Below, one piece after another: positions 1 through 14,724 of a DNA stretch of 64,000 bases. The notes under the pieces were generated by a model, which saw only the letters and a program-made list of their open reading frames with translations, was not told the origin of the DNA and did no database searches. This stretch comes from Allodiplogaster sudhausi (taxonomy: Eukaryota > Nematoda > Chromadorea > Rhabditida > Diplogasteridae), in NCBI GenBank assembly GCA_945643635.1, contig CALZFC010000060.1, forward strand, positions 2,292,501 to 2,356,500, read 5' to 3'. Within the stretch, counting starts at the first letter, position 1. Every line of letters starts with the position of its first letter. The translations under genes and the position numbers were made by a program.

Positions 1-436
1 GGAAACTTTGAAAATGTGACAAATTATATAGGCAGGGCAAGAAACAGCGTACGTGTATAGTCTTGCTGAGCACGTGTGTCAATAGTGGTCAAAAGTGTAG
101 TTTTGACGTGTTTAGTAGGCTTTGCTCTCTTTCTCTCTCAATGATCTGCATCAATTTACGTATGTGCAGCAGATAGTGCAGGGCGAGAGAAACAAGCAGA
201 AAGAAAGACAAAGAAAGAGATTTTGAGAAATAGATGGAGAGTAGTATAGAGAGTGAATTAGAAATACGATAGGAATAAGAGAGAGAGAGAGATAGGGGAG
301 AAGTAAAGAAAAAGAGAAAGAAAGTGAGAAGAAAACGAGTAGGTAGTAGTGGGGAAAGATCAGAGAAGTAGAGATAGATAGAGGAAGGAGAAACGAAGAG
401 ACAGAGAGAGAGAGAGAGGAAGAGAGAGAGAGAAAG

Positions 437-467
<31 letters not shown>

Positions 468-1146
468 AAGAGAGAGAGAGAGAAAGAAGCTTCTCGAGTT
501 GAAGCTGCTCTCTGCTGTGCGACACGAAGAAGTGTGAAATATTCAGAACTTTCCCACGCCGAAGCTGTCATTTGATTTCTTTTTTAGCTTCTCAACTCCA
601 CTTCCGGGATGCGTTTAGGATCTATGCACCTTTGCATACGTAAGTGGAGAGAGAGAAAGAGAAAAAAAAACGAGAGAGCAATAGAGCAATAGAAAGATTT
701 GGGAGACAGGTCCGAGAGTAGCTTCCCACTCTACTTCGAGTCAGACTAAATATCTTGGACTTCTTCTTATAGTTAAAGAATGAATCAAAACAAAGGAAAT
801 AGGAAGGAGTTGTTAACAAGGATTTTCAAAAAATTTTCCCCATTTTTTGTTGTTGAAAAACTCAAACATAATGTAGAGACGGTAGTGTATTCGCAAACAT
901 TCTACATAAATGTTTATTGGCAAACTAAAAAGACAACAGATAAAATCCTCCCAAAACCAAAATTGATATGAGCTACGGAAATCAACAATAGGAAGACACT
1001 GCAACGGATTACTTTAAAAAATAGTGTATGTACTACAGCCCATAATATCCTTTGTTGCAGTTCATGAATCATGCTTATTTGATATAAAATATTTGGTAAT
1101 TTAAATATTAAATATAAAACAGTTCCCAATTCTTATCCACTCGCAA
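1..1146. other. Intergenic/3' flank, GA-rich
   Basis: No exon recognised. A purine tract of GA repeats with scattered AAAG lies at about 180-490 and a shorter one at 640-690. The open frames here are Ser/Leu/Phe-rich translations of the repeat. The right end is A+T-rich and is probably the 3' flank of the TAF13 gene on minus. Confidence 0.5.
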
Positions 1147-2738
1147 TCAGTCAGGTCCTTTGGCATATTCGAAGTCTTTGCGAGCCTTCTTGAGTTCCTC
1201 GCTCATGGACAGGAGATCCTTAATTCTTTTATTATTTTCCATCTTCTACATTAATACTAAGGACTAAATCATGCAATAAAAACAATGCTTAGAGCGCGTT
1301 CAGCATAAATACGGTGAGGTATACATAAAAAATTTCTCCGAATTTGATAAATCGCATAGGCTTTTGTTGAGAACGTTGAAAATAAAAGAGCTCATCAATT
1401 ATATTTAGTGGAGTAAATAACATTAACCCTCCCTTCCTATCGTTATTGAGGAATTCCTTAATAATTATACTAATTTTTTGCCTATTCAAGTGACGTCACA
1501 TTCTAATTAATTTGATGATGAATAAATAAATAAATAACTAAATAAATAAATAAATAAATAAATAAATACACATTAAGCCCTCATCCGAACCTTTACTCGT
1601 GCAAACTTCTTCGCATCTCGCCGAATAAGGTAGTGAATGTCCTCGAGGAGAATCTTATCGGGCTTTCCAACATTCAGCGCCTTCTCACAGAGCTCCTGTT
1701 ACGATGGATTATGGTCGAGTGAAGAGAGCAGAAACAGAAACAGAGTGAAACATATACAAAGATAGGAAGAGGAGAGAGAGAGAGAGAGACATAAAGAAAA
1801 AGGAGAGAGAAGTATACAAGGATAGAGAGAGAGAGAACATACATACACAGATAGGAAGAGGAGAGAGACATAAAGAAAAAGGGAGAGAGAAATACAAAAG
1901 GATAGAGAGAGAGAGCGAGGAAGAGAGAAAGAGACAACAAGAGAGTAGAAAGAAAGAGAAACAAATAGACCTTGATATAGTCGAGAACGATATTCTCGAC
2001 GACTTCAATCGTCTTGTCGTAGGGCTCCTATAGTAGTGAACATGACTTTTTTTTTTCGGCAACTACAATACGAATTCCAAAGAAAGATATAGTCATTATT
2101 TTAGTTTAAAAAATAAATTTAAATAAAAAATAAATAAAGAAAAACCTTGTCATCGCCAAAGCCGTAGAGCATTGCCTTGATCTCGCGTCTGAACATCATC
2201 TTCTTGTCGTCCGGCGCAGCCGCGGCTTTCTGAATGTAGGAGAAAGCGTGGCTTATGAATTATAATAGCTAATTTTAAATACATTTCAGCTTTTTATGCC
2301 GTTAACATTTCATCCTTCTTTCTAGTATCCTCTCTAATTCAATTGAAACAGATAATAGCGCAATTGACAATCTCAACTTTAAGCACTAAAATAAAAACCG
2401 AAAGAAAGGGCTCTTTTGCCCTACAAAGATTGAGCACATTATTGTATAATTCTTTTTAAAACTAAAAAAATTGTATAGGAATACATTAGCTGAAGATAGC
2501 ACGCATACTTCACACCGTTTTGCAATGTATGTAACTGCAACAGTAGCCACAACAAATTCAAAACCCAAACTTCCGTAACCCAAGCATGGAGAATGAAGCT
2601 AAATAGTACCGTAAATACGGGACTAACACAAATACCGTAACTCAAGCACAGCGGAGTAACCTGTTGGCCCGGCTTCTTGGCAGCTGATGTTCCTGGCGCG
2701 TCTTCATCAGAATCGCCGAACAAATCTTCGTCTTCCAT
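1147..2738 (-). CDS. TAF13: TFIID subunit 13 (TAF13)
   Basis: Histone-fold subunit of the general transcription factor TFIID; in other eukaryotes it pairs with TAF11. Five exons on minus: 2661-2738, 2146-2229, 1971-2027, about 1591-1695 and 1147-1245. Exon 1 starts MEDEDLFGDSDEDAPG, the usual acidic N-terminus. Exon 2 carries FRREIKAMLYGFGDD, the family hallmark at the first histone-fold helix. Exon 3 gives EPYDKTIEVVENIVLDYI; exon 4 gives ILLEDIHYLIRRDAKKFAR; exon 5 ends LLSMSEELKKARKDFEYAK before TGA. The first four junctions keep frame. The last junction is less certain: acceptor TAG|AAGATGG adds about seven residues (MENNKRI) between the conserved KFAR and DLLSM blocks, and the donor may be at 1591 or 1597. 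An in-frame upstream ATG exists at 2828, but the family start supports 2738. The protein length is normal at about 130 residues. Confidence 0.9.
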
Positions 2739-3684
2739 TTTAGACGGCGCGCAAGTGTCCCTGAATACAATGCACTCATAGTCGAGGGGAAACTTCCTGT
2801 TCACCTTTTTTTTGCTTTGATTTAACAATCCTCAACTATTCTTCAAGCAAATTGTATACGGTACTTCAATGCGCTTGGTAACACAGGTTGTTCAATACCT
2901 TTTTCATGCAAGTTAAAAGATTAAAATTCGTTTATTAACTCGGCACAGTGTGGTTTTTAAGGCACCTTGCATGATAGGAATCTAATTGAAAGGGAGCTGA
3001 AGGGTGGGGATTCTCAATAGTGGAACACGGAAGAACGAGGGAAATGGAAAGAGCTCGCTTACGTCAAAAATGAGTGAGAATACGCTATTTAAAACGCCTC
3101 TTTTATTTGGCCGCTAAGAAAGACAATTCTAAACAGTTGCAGAAAAAAAAAGCTTCTTTAAAAGTAAAGCCAGGTCTAAAGGGGCAGGAGGAGAAGGAGA
3201 AGGGGCAGGAACAGGAAGAAGTAAGGACAATAATGACTGGAAATAAATGCGATTGCACCAGCAATGAGTATTTTCGAAGTGAGTGTGGAGAAGAAGGAGA
3301 AAATAAACAACAACAAATCAATTCGTCACTATAAAAATTACCGAATAAATCGATTACAATAAAAGTTACTTTTAACAAAATTCATAGTCATCCGACAACA
3401 TGAGGAGACTTTGGTATGCGAATCAGTTGGAATGAATCGAACATCATAATGATGCTAAATAATAATAATCTTTGTGGAAATGCAAAACCACAAAGTAAAG
3501 GTATTCTTTCTTCGTAAAGTGACTTATTTGATTTTGCTAAAGGAACGATCACAAATGAATTGCCAGGGTTCGAGAAAATAAATAATAAGGGAAAAAAAAG
3601 CTTGAGACTGGGGGGGGGGGAGAAAAGCAAATTCATTCATTTCCTAGTAATCGTGGATATCACTGAGAATCATTCAGTAGAAGA
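2739..3684. other. Intergenic between TAF13 and CCM3
   Basis: Holds the TAF13 promoter and the CCM3 3' flank, both on minus. An 86-codon plus-strand open frame (3074-3334) is Lys/Glu/Gln-rich with no recognisable domain and I do not call it a gene. A 10-nt G run lies near 3611-3620. Confidence 0.4.
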
Positions 3685-6299
3685 TTAGAATCTTCTCAGC
3701 TTGTCATTCAGTGTCTTAATGATCAGTGCCGTCTGGAAGATCAGCTGATTCGCAGAGACCGCCACCTGAAATGTAAACAAAAAGTTATAATAAAATCATA
3801 CTTCCAATAATATTTATTTCCTTACTGCATTACATTCCACAATCAGGGACTGGATTGCGAAACTTGTTATATTACATTAACGTGAAAAAGAAACTAAAAC
3901 ATATAGTTAAATGTAAAATATATTGTTAAATGTAAGCTAAATAAACGTAATAATAACAAAAAGCTCATTGTCAGTTAACATAAAAATATTCATACTATAT
4001 TAATTATATAATTTTACCTTATGCGCATTCTGGTCACGGAAGTAGTCCTTGAGCGTGGTGGAGAATCGCTTGGAATAGTGGACAAACTCGCGCTTTCTCT
4101 TCTCCACTGCTGAGAAAGAAGAAGAAGAATAACAACTGATAGATTCAGATCATTACTTATCCTTCTTTCACACCCAAGGAAAAGTTATTTTAGAACCATT
4201 TTATTTCAATCTCACAAATGATTCTTTATCGATATTGATCACATTTCTGAAAGGCAGTATTTATTATCGTCAGACTCTCTCTCTCTCTCTCACTCTCTGT
4301 CTCCATTTCTCCCTCTCCCACCCAATCTCTCTCTCTCTCTCTCCCACCCAATCTCTCTCTCTCGCTCTCTCCCTCTCTGTTCCCGTTTCTCAATGTCCCA
4401 CCCCATCTCTCTCTCTCTCTCTCTCTTCCCCATTTCTCTCTCTCTCTCTCTTTCTCTATCTCTCTCTCCTCACCAGTATGCGCCGACTCTGGCACGACTT
4501 GAATGACAGCATTGGTTGCGTCGAGCAGCTTCTTGATCGCCGATGCGATCTCCTTGATCGTCTCCAGGAATGTCCGTCTGTCTGCCATCTCTTCGGGAAC
4601 ACGAGAAAGGACGCGGCGGAGCGCAATTGCGCTGCAAACAAAATTACACTTTCTGCTAAACACAGTAAAGAAAATTACTTTTTGATAAAAGTACAGTAGT
4701 TGCCACGACGATAAAGTAGTCGAATTACATTATAAACTTTACAAAAAGAGTATTCTGTGTTCGCTTTTAATGGTAATTTTAAACAGTGATATTGCCTCCA
4801 TTCCAAGGAAAAACTACAATACAAAAAACAAAACGAGAGAAAAACCCACCGTTCCGAGAGCTCTGCAAAGGGTCTCGTGTGCTCCTGTCCATGCACAAGG
4901 AGATCGTCATTGGGCGCGTTGGCATGCATTCGAAGGAAGGACTCCTGCAACGAAGAGAGGGAGGGAATACTGTATTCAGGCACAATCTCGGAAAGCAACT
5001 TGATTGTTAACCATGAGGGAAGAGAGAATGGAAGTTTCTTGCTAGGAATAAAGGCCTCTGTTGGTGAAAACTGGGTTGCGTACAGGGTTCTGGAGGCTCG
5101 AAATACGGGGTGGGTAATTCAAAAACAATTTCTCCTAATATAAAGTGCTTTAAAAAAAGTGCTTTCAACGAGCTGAAACTACCTTTTCTATCTCAAAAAA
5201 TGGATTACCTTTAAAAGGGTCTTGTATTAATTACTATATATCTTGACGTTATGCGCATGAATCGCTCTCTAGCGGTCGCACAATCAATCAAACTTTCTGT
5301 GCCTTAGTTCCGTGTTTCGCTTCTCTGTGTCTAACCTCCCGGCCGCTTATCCTTCATTCATGTTTGCCAAGGCTCGTTGGGCTGTGTTTGTGATAAATTA
5401 CAGTGAATGATTCACCATTTCTCATAAAAAACAACAAACTTTCTTGAAGGAATGTTTTCTTCAGCCAGAAACATATAACAATAGAGCACAGGAATTCATA
5501 AGACTTGCTGTGGAACGTAAAGCCGACGTTTCTAGGTTGCCAACCTGGAGGTTAACAGTGAGATTCGAATCGGCGAGCATTATCTTGGTGAGATCGAAGA
5601 GGAAGGAAGGAGAAGCGCTCTCGGATTGACGGAGAGCAGTGCGGAGTCTCTGCAAGGGGAAAGGGAGGCTATCTCATGGTCTACTTTATTATTTAAACAT
5701 TTAAAAAATGGGCCCTTTAATAGTAGAATTTCGAAAAAGAGAAGAGATAAAAGTATATAAACTATATAAATATATTTTAAAGATTAATCTTTTTCTTCGA
5801 AGCACCTGCACAGCGGCCGGCGCCTTCTCATCGTGGCGCAGCGAGCTTCGGACGCGGTCGAGGGCGCCCGAGTAGAGGCAGTGATAAGTAACCGCGCCGA
5901 GGTAGACGCCCTCCTGCAGCTGAACAACGAAAGAGTTCTGCGCAATTATAGTTAAGGAGGGAGAGAGTGTACTTCTTTCTGTGCTCCAAGCGGTTTTAGG
6001 TCAAGTGGAACCCCTTGGAGCACGTTTTGAAACGAATACATTGGCGAGGAGATCGTCCCACTCGCATTTCTAGTAGTATTCACTGAATTTACGCAACCCC
6101 CTACTAACATTCCCGTGCTCTAGTGTAATATGGTGCAAAAAAAAGAAGAAAGAATTGGGGAACGGATACTTACTCAGTTACGAAAAGAAGAAGAAAAAAA
6201 CATTTCTATGCGCTGGCATTAAGCATATTTAAAATGTGTCTGATGAGAAAGCAAAAGGGTCATCATTACAAGGAATATGATGTTGCAAACCTCGGCCAT
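3685..6299 (-). CDS. PDCD10: Programmed cell death 10 / CCM3
   Basis: Adaptor of the STRIPAK and cerebral cavernous malformation complexes. In the family an N-terminal helical dimerisation domain binds GCKIII kinases and a FAT-like C-terminal four-helix domain binds partners such as striatin and CCM2. Seven exons on minus, all junctions frame-checked: 6291-6299 (ATG GCC GAG only), 5806-5937, 5545-5649, 4850-4944, 4474-4631, 4018-4109, 3685-3765. Diagnostic blocks are ESFLRM, RRTFLETIKEIASAIKKLLD (the family's LQTIKDIASAIKELLD region), KREFVHYSKRFSTTLKDYF, and the terminal VSANQLIFQTALIIKTL. Predicted length is about 220 residues, as in animals. The 3-codon first exon, separated by about 350 nt from exon 2, is the least certain part. 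A (CT)n block at 4256-4470 lies in an intron. Confidence 0.93.
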
Positions 6300-7197
6300 G
6301 CTGCTTTGCTGCTTCACAGATGACGTTAGCAGTTGTTGGAGAAGACCTGAGCGAGCCTGAAGAAAAGGAAAACGAGATACGCCTGCTGGAGAGTCATCAA
6401 GGTTTCATTGCATTCTACACAGACATCTCTTATCACAGTCAGCTGCAGAGCAATGATAAGCAGCGTGAGGCTAAGATGAAAAAAAGGAAGAATGATGGCA
6501 CGCAAATCCAATTCTCGTCAGGAATAACCAAGCTTATATAAAAGGAGACTTGACGATTTAAGCTTGCATAGCCTCCTAATTAACTAGCCGCACGCCCTTT
6601 GTAAGAACAAGATGGCTTCACAGCAAAAATACTAAAGATAAAAGCTGCTCATCAGATCATAAAACGCTGGCCTGCTAAAATGCTAAAAGCTGATTGTGAG
6701 CTGCAAGCCTCAATTTTAGTGCGATCATTTTGGTGCGGGTGTATAATGCAATAAAACATCAAATTTCAAATAACGGCACTCGACCGCATCGCGTGAGCTC
6801 AAGCGTCGCGGTCGCCAGAAGATATTTTGTCCCGTGCTCTACTCGCGCTGTAAAGCGTGACAATTCGATCTCGCGCGCGTGAGTTCTCTTCGCATCCCGC
6901 TCTCCCGCACTGGAGAACCTCTTGCGAGAACGGCGCGTCCATTGTGTCCAGCCCTTCCTTCGTAGCCCATTGCATGATCGACGCGGCTTGCGTAGCCACT
7001 TAATTTATCACCGTTTAACTAATGTCTGCTGATTTCTAGAAAAGAAGAGATATTCATTCGTTCATACGGCGGATTCATTTTCGTTCTTTCATACGGCGCG
7101 TTCATTTGTTCCCAACGTGGCGCGCTTCATGATTGTTGTGATGTTTTGCCTGCTGACTTTACGATTGCTGAATTGTAGAAAAGAAGAAAAAGAAGAG
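6300..7197. promoter_or_regulatory. Divergent intergenic region, CCM3 / SKP1
   Basis: About 900 bp separate the CCM3 start (minus) from the SKP1 start (plus), so both core promoters or 5' UTRs must lie here. There is a GC-rich patch at about 6780-6990. The short near-repeat 'catacggc' occurs twice, at about 7064 and 7092, each preceded by 'ttcgtt'. No TATA box or initiator can be assigned with confidence. Small open frames on both strands show no domain. Confidence 0.35.
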
Positions 7198-8958
<1,761 letters not shown>

Positions 8959-9960
8959 GAAGGAGGAGAGATCTATGGCCACTCTTGCATTTCCCTCCAC
9001 CTCGTCCCTTCCTTCAATGAGGCTTTCCTGATCTGTATCATCTATTCACCCCTTTTCCCGCAATTTTTGGCTATCTTCTCTCCATAACTTGCTCGCTTAT
9101 TTTGACAAGTCCAATTCTTTATAAGGGACCCACTTAAGCACAAACTTTCTGTATGCTTTTGATGACTTATTTTGGTGCCGTTGATTTAGTTATTATTTGG
9201 AAATATTCACTGGGGCTTTGAATACGAGGAGAGTTGTTCTTTCTGAGATTAGTTTCCTAAGCGGTGGGAATTCAAAAGGGGAGGGATTTATAGTCCTTAT
9301 TTTGGCGCGTCTTCTCTAAACAAGAACGTAGCGCCCGCATTTCGATCACTGTCTCCTCTTCTCCCTGCCTGCTGAGTTTTAAGATTCCCCGCGCGGATAA
9401 CCGACCAATGCCATAAGAAATCAAACTTCGCTTCCCTATCTCGCATATGCCTTTATTCCCGCTGTTTTAGCCCGCCTTCCAGATACTGTACAATAGCTAT
9501 ACGCTATACAGTAATTTATGCTCGCTACAGTATCCCATATGCTGAATACTAGCTTCACCCAATGCCGCACACCACCCTTATTTGCTGCTGTATTATCATG
9601 TGTGTGTATTTGAAAAGCCGAACCATCACCAGTTTTATGATAAAACAAGATGTTTGAAGCCGAAGTTGTATTACAGAACATGGCTAATGCCAAGGAATTG
9701 TTCTAGTAGTCGGGAAGACAAAAAATCATGTTGCAATATCGTCACTTCCTTGTATTTATAACGGCAAGGAAACCATAGCTGACAAAGAAAAGAGTTCAGA
9801 AGGACTATTTTTCCTCTCTTTCATGGTTGAAAGGGAAATATTAAAAGGCGTTTTTTTTCATAATCAGAGATGACCAAGCTGGGTTTAAAAGACTGTTTTG
9901 CAAACAATACAATTACATCATGACTTGACTTGAGTTCTTTGGGAATAACGAGAGAAATTC
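8959..9960. other. SKP1 3' flank and intergenic
   Basis: Follows the SKP1 stop and precedes the first proposed ABCG5-like exon. An open frame on minus at 9436-9693 has no recognisable domain. I see no exon that can be joined to a neighbour. Confidence 0.4.
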
Positions 9961-10102
9961 ATGAAGAGTCTCTACGCATCCTTGAGTAAGTACGGGCTCA
10001 GCTACATGGATCCTACCACTAAGTACTTCTTGGTCGTAGAGGTGAGTTGCTTGCAAGGGAAAAAGGGGGTCAATTTCAATTGCTTTCCCTCTCTCCGTCT
10101 CC

Positions 10103-10140
<38 letters not shown>

Positions 10141-11111
10141 CCCTCCTCCTCTCTCCCTGTTTCTCTCTCTTTCCTCTCTTTCTCTTTCTCTCCTCTCTCT
10201 CTCTCTATCTGTCTAGTGTCTCCGCATACTCATTCCTTTCTTCTCACTCGGGAACTCTCTCTCACAAATTTCGACTACATCTGTAGCAAGCTACAACAAC
10301 ACTGTTATAACTGGTGTGTCTGATAGGAAGTTCCTTGCTTGTTTATCTTTTTGCACTTTATGATTAAGAGAGAGAGGGAGAGAGAGAGAGAAAGAGAGAG
10401 AAAGAAAGAGGAAAGAGAAAATCAAAGAGAGAGAGAGAGAGAGTGAGAGAGCGAGAATGAATAATGAGATAGAATTAAGATATACGCTTCAAATCAAGTA
10501 GAGCATCTCTTCTTTCAAAATGTTGATAACTTTTTTGTGGTCTATTTTTTTGCCTTCTCTCTCATGCTTATATGAATTGTTTGAACGTCTAAAATAAAAT
10601 AAATAAAAAGTTTATCTTTCTTACTCCTTTAGCTGTGCGACGAGACATTGCCCCCTAGATCCTGTCATTTGTCTACCTTTCAATCAATCCTTACTTCCTT
10701 GCACAGCATGCACAGATGGACATTACGTGGTAATTACGATCATGCGTTAGGCTATGCGAGATAGTTTAGCTAGAGAGAGAGAAAGAGAGAGAGAGAAGCA
10801 GAGAGAGAGAGAGAGAGAAGCAGAGAGAGGGAGAGGGAGAGAGAGAGAGAGAGAGAAGCAGAGAGAGAAACCGTGAGAGAGAGAGAGAGAGAAAGTGAGC
10901 CAGTCCTCCAGCTGACGGCATTCGTGAGTACAATTGAACCGAACCAGATCGGACTCACCCCCGAGCACCTTTATTCATCATCATCTTCTTCTTCTTCTTC
11001 TTCTTCTCTCCCTTCTGTCTCTCTCTCCTCGTTTTTGAGCCCCCGATCGACTTGAAGGCCAAGGGAAGGCAACTGCGGCAAATGTCTAATTGTAGTAAGT
11101 CGGCTAGCTAG

Positions 11112-11163
<52 letters not shown>

Positions 11164-11225
11164 TTCTTTCTCTCTCTCTCTCACTCACTCCTGTCTCTCT
11201 CTCTCTCTGTCTTTCTGTCTGTCAG

Positions 11226-11268
<43 letters not shown>

Positions 11269-11550
11269 TTCCCTCTCATTTTCCTCTCTCTCTCATTCAA
11301 GTACAACCTGTCATCTTTCCTCTACATCGTACTCTAAATTTCAGGTAATTAAGCTGGCCCCTCTAGCGATGTGATTTCCATCGATTTCCTGAGAGATGAC
11401 GTCGTCATTGCCAGAGGCACCTCGGCACGTCCTAGAATGCCGCGCTGTCTCCTTCATGAGCACATTCTCGCCTGCCAAGTCATGGCAAGTAGAGAGAGAG
11501 AGAGAGACAGAGAGAGAGTGATAAAGAGAGAGAGGTATAGAAATAGAGAG

Positions 11551-11583
<33 letters not shown>

Positions 11584-11725
11584 TAAGCTGAATTCCTTGC
11601 AGGATCGGCCACCTGCTGCGTCCTCCCCTGGTGGCCCAATTCCTCTCGTCCGTTTCGCTCGTCGCGCACACCGGCGAGCTGCACGGCGTGGTCGGCGTCG
11701 CGGGTTTGGCTCTCTGCTGTTCTGG

Positions 11726-11761
<36 letters not shown>

Positions 11762-12100
11762 CATACTCTTTGATCTTCATAATAAAGATGAATCACAGGA
11801 CAGACGATTTCAACTGCATCTTTCACGCCTTGCATTTCCTCCTCTCTGTTCTCTTCGCTTCTCTGCATCTCTCTCTCTCTTTTCCTTTCGCTCTCTCACA
11901 CTCTCTCTCTCTCTCTCTCTTCCAGGAAGTGGCAAGAGCACCCTGCTGGATGTCATCTCATCTCGTGCGCACGGCGACTGCACCGGGAACGTCCTGCTCG
12001 ATCGACGTCTGCTGACACGTCAGAGAAAGAAAAGTGGAAGAATGGGAGAGAAGGGGAGAGGAGAACGGAGAGAGAGGCACACCTCACCTTGTCTCTCTCA

Positions 12101-12138
<38 letters not shown>

Positions 12139-12231
12139 CAATCTCGCGCTCTCTCTCTATCAATCTCTCTCTCTCTCTCTCTTTCTATCAATCTCTCTAT
12201 CTCTTAATCAATCTCGCTCTCTCTCTCTCAA

Positions 12232-12292
<61 letters not shown>

Positions 12293-12864
12293 GTTTCGCC
12301 CTCATCTCTCTCGCGCTCTCTCTCCCTCTCTCTCTGTCTAGCCCTCTCTCTCTATCCCTTCTCTAGCCACTCGCTTCGCCCGCATCGCCGCCTTCGTCTC
12401 CTTCCGCGCCCGCTACGTCGGCGTCTGTCTGCCGCTCCGCTCGTTGCTCTTCTACCAGACACGCCTGACGCGAGCCGACATCTCCTCGGCGGACGCCGAC
12501 AGATGGGTCAGTCTATCCCCCCCCCCCTCCAAGATGGGGCAGATAATCCGCCCAGATTGGTCATTCTATACGACCCTCCAGAAGGTTCCCAAGTCTAGCC
12601 GCCAATCTTAGTGAGTTTATCCCAAAAGATGTGTCAGGCTGCTCCCCCCTCCAATTCCGGATAACAGTGTATGTATGTACATATGTACGTAGATCGAATG
12701 GATGGGTAGACCGATTGTGAGAGATGAATAAAGGTGGCCTGTGTCCAGATCGTCTCTCTCCTCCGTGCCTTTGATCTCTCCTCGTACTCCTCTCTGCCAC
12801 TCTCTGCGCTCTCGGAGAGCGCACGCCGCCGCGCCCTTCTCGCACTTCATCTCGTCGATGAACC

Positions 12865-12911
<47 letters not shown>

Positions 12912-14677
12912 CTGTCTCTCTCTGCATCTCTCGCCCCCTCTCCCTCCCTCTCTTTCCCCTCTCCCCCCTCTCCCTCTCTCTCCCTCCCTTGTAGTAATAG
13001 TAGTGGTGGATGACGTGGTGCGCGACCTGGACCCTCTGCCCGCCTTCCAGCTGCTCTCCTGCCTTTCCTCCTGGGTCAAGCAGCATCACAGGTGGTGTTC
13101 ATAAATCCATCTTTTCTTTTTTTTTGTAATATTAATTTTTTTTTCCGAAATAAATGCATATGTATCATATACAAATATGCTTATCGAAAAAAAATACATT
13201 AAAAAATTCTTAAACATGGAAAAAAATGGAGTAGTTAAAAATGTCGATGAATATGCAAGAAACTCAAAATCAATCTACTATTTGAATTTTCTTGATGGAA
13301 AAAAGGAGCGAATTCAAAAGTGAGTTTTTGGCTCGATTAAGCATCGCGCTGATCTCGATGCGCATGCCCCGCTCGGACATCTACCAGCTGCTGCATCGCA
13401 TCACCATCCTCTACTACGGAGAGGTCTTCTACTCCGGTATCTCTCTCTCTCTCTCTCTCCTGCTCTCTCTCTCTCTCTCTCTTCTTCTCTCTCTCTCTCC
13501 TTCTCTCTCTCTCTTTCTCTTTCTCTCTTTCTCTCTCTCTCTCACTCTCCCAACTGCCTGCAGGTCTCACCAAGCAGCTGCCAGCCTTCTTCCGCAACGC
13601 CGGCTTCCCATGCCCGGTGGCCGAGAATCCTGCTGGATACTACCGTAGGTATTTTTTGTTTTAAAATTAAAAATATCTATACATAAGAAAGATATATTCT
13701 TTTGAATCAATTAAATAAATCTTATTACTAACAGAGTGAAGAGAACATAAAAAAAATCAATCAATCAATAAACAGTCTCTCTCGCGACTGTTGACCGCGA
13801 GACAGCGGAGCGCTACGGCGAAACGCATGATCAAGCCGCGCGACTCGTCGAACACTTCCGCCTCCACACACTCGCCAAGGTATGTACTATCTTATATTGT
13901 TAGACTACTACCTCTTATCTTCCTTGTCGTAAAAATTAAGATTTTAATTTTATTCTTCTATTATTTTCTTTATAATATCAAAATTACTCGTTGTATTATT
14001 ATTCTATCTATTATTATTGTTCTCATTACTTACTTCATGCATACCTTCGTATATTTCATCCACATAAAAAATGCACTTCGAAAAAGTCCCTAGCGGAATA
14101 AAAAAAAACTCGCACTTGAATTTGCGCCTCTTTTTTGCTGCCTGGCCACAGAGCGAGAGAGAGAGCGTGTATTTTAGAGGCGACGACAGTAATGGGGGAG
14201 GGCGGGAAATTCAAATGGATATTACGGTAGAGTTTGCATCTTTGTCAGGAGGCAGACTACTCGATCGAAGTGTGCTCCTCCTCGGAGGACTACGTCGCGG
14301 CAGCGCTCTCCTCGCGGCCACGGCCATCAATCATTCGTGCGCTCTTCATCCTTATCAGGTGTGTGCTTTCAGCTTTCAATAAACTGACGATAACTACGCA
14401 ATTAATTAATTAATTAATTAATCAATTATTTTGGAAAAGAGTTCATTGTCAATGAACGAGTCAATAAAATAAAATCAATCAATAAAATCAATCAATAAAA
14501 TCGATGAATAAAGACGCTCCCTGTCTCTGTGCCTCGTGCGCTGGCGCCTTCTGCTCACTCGCGTTCTCCTTGCGCCGTCGCTCCTGTCGCTCATCTTCTC
14601 AATCGCCATCTTCACGCCCGACCCGGACAGCTCCACCACGCCGTTCTCGGTCGCAGGCAAGAGCTGCCTAGTAATCA

Positions 14678-14724
<47 letters not shown>

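Noticed and set aside
89..571. Long minus-strand open frame rich in Ser/Leu/Phe
   Set aside because: Translation of a GA/CT tract; no domain and no splice-supported neighbours. The same applies to the many poly-Ser/Leu and poly-Arg/Glu frames across the window.
3074..3334. 86-codon plus-strand frame, Lys/Glu/Gln-rich
   Set aside because: Low complexity, no recognisable motif, and A+T-rich flanks unlike the G/C-ending codon use of real exons here.
12841..12866. Apparent Walker B 'DEP' (LVDEP) in the ABCG5-like gene
   Set aside because: Collinear alignment puts this before the Walker B strand, at the family's QDPK position. The true Walker B is VVVDD in the next exon.
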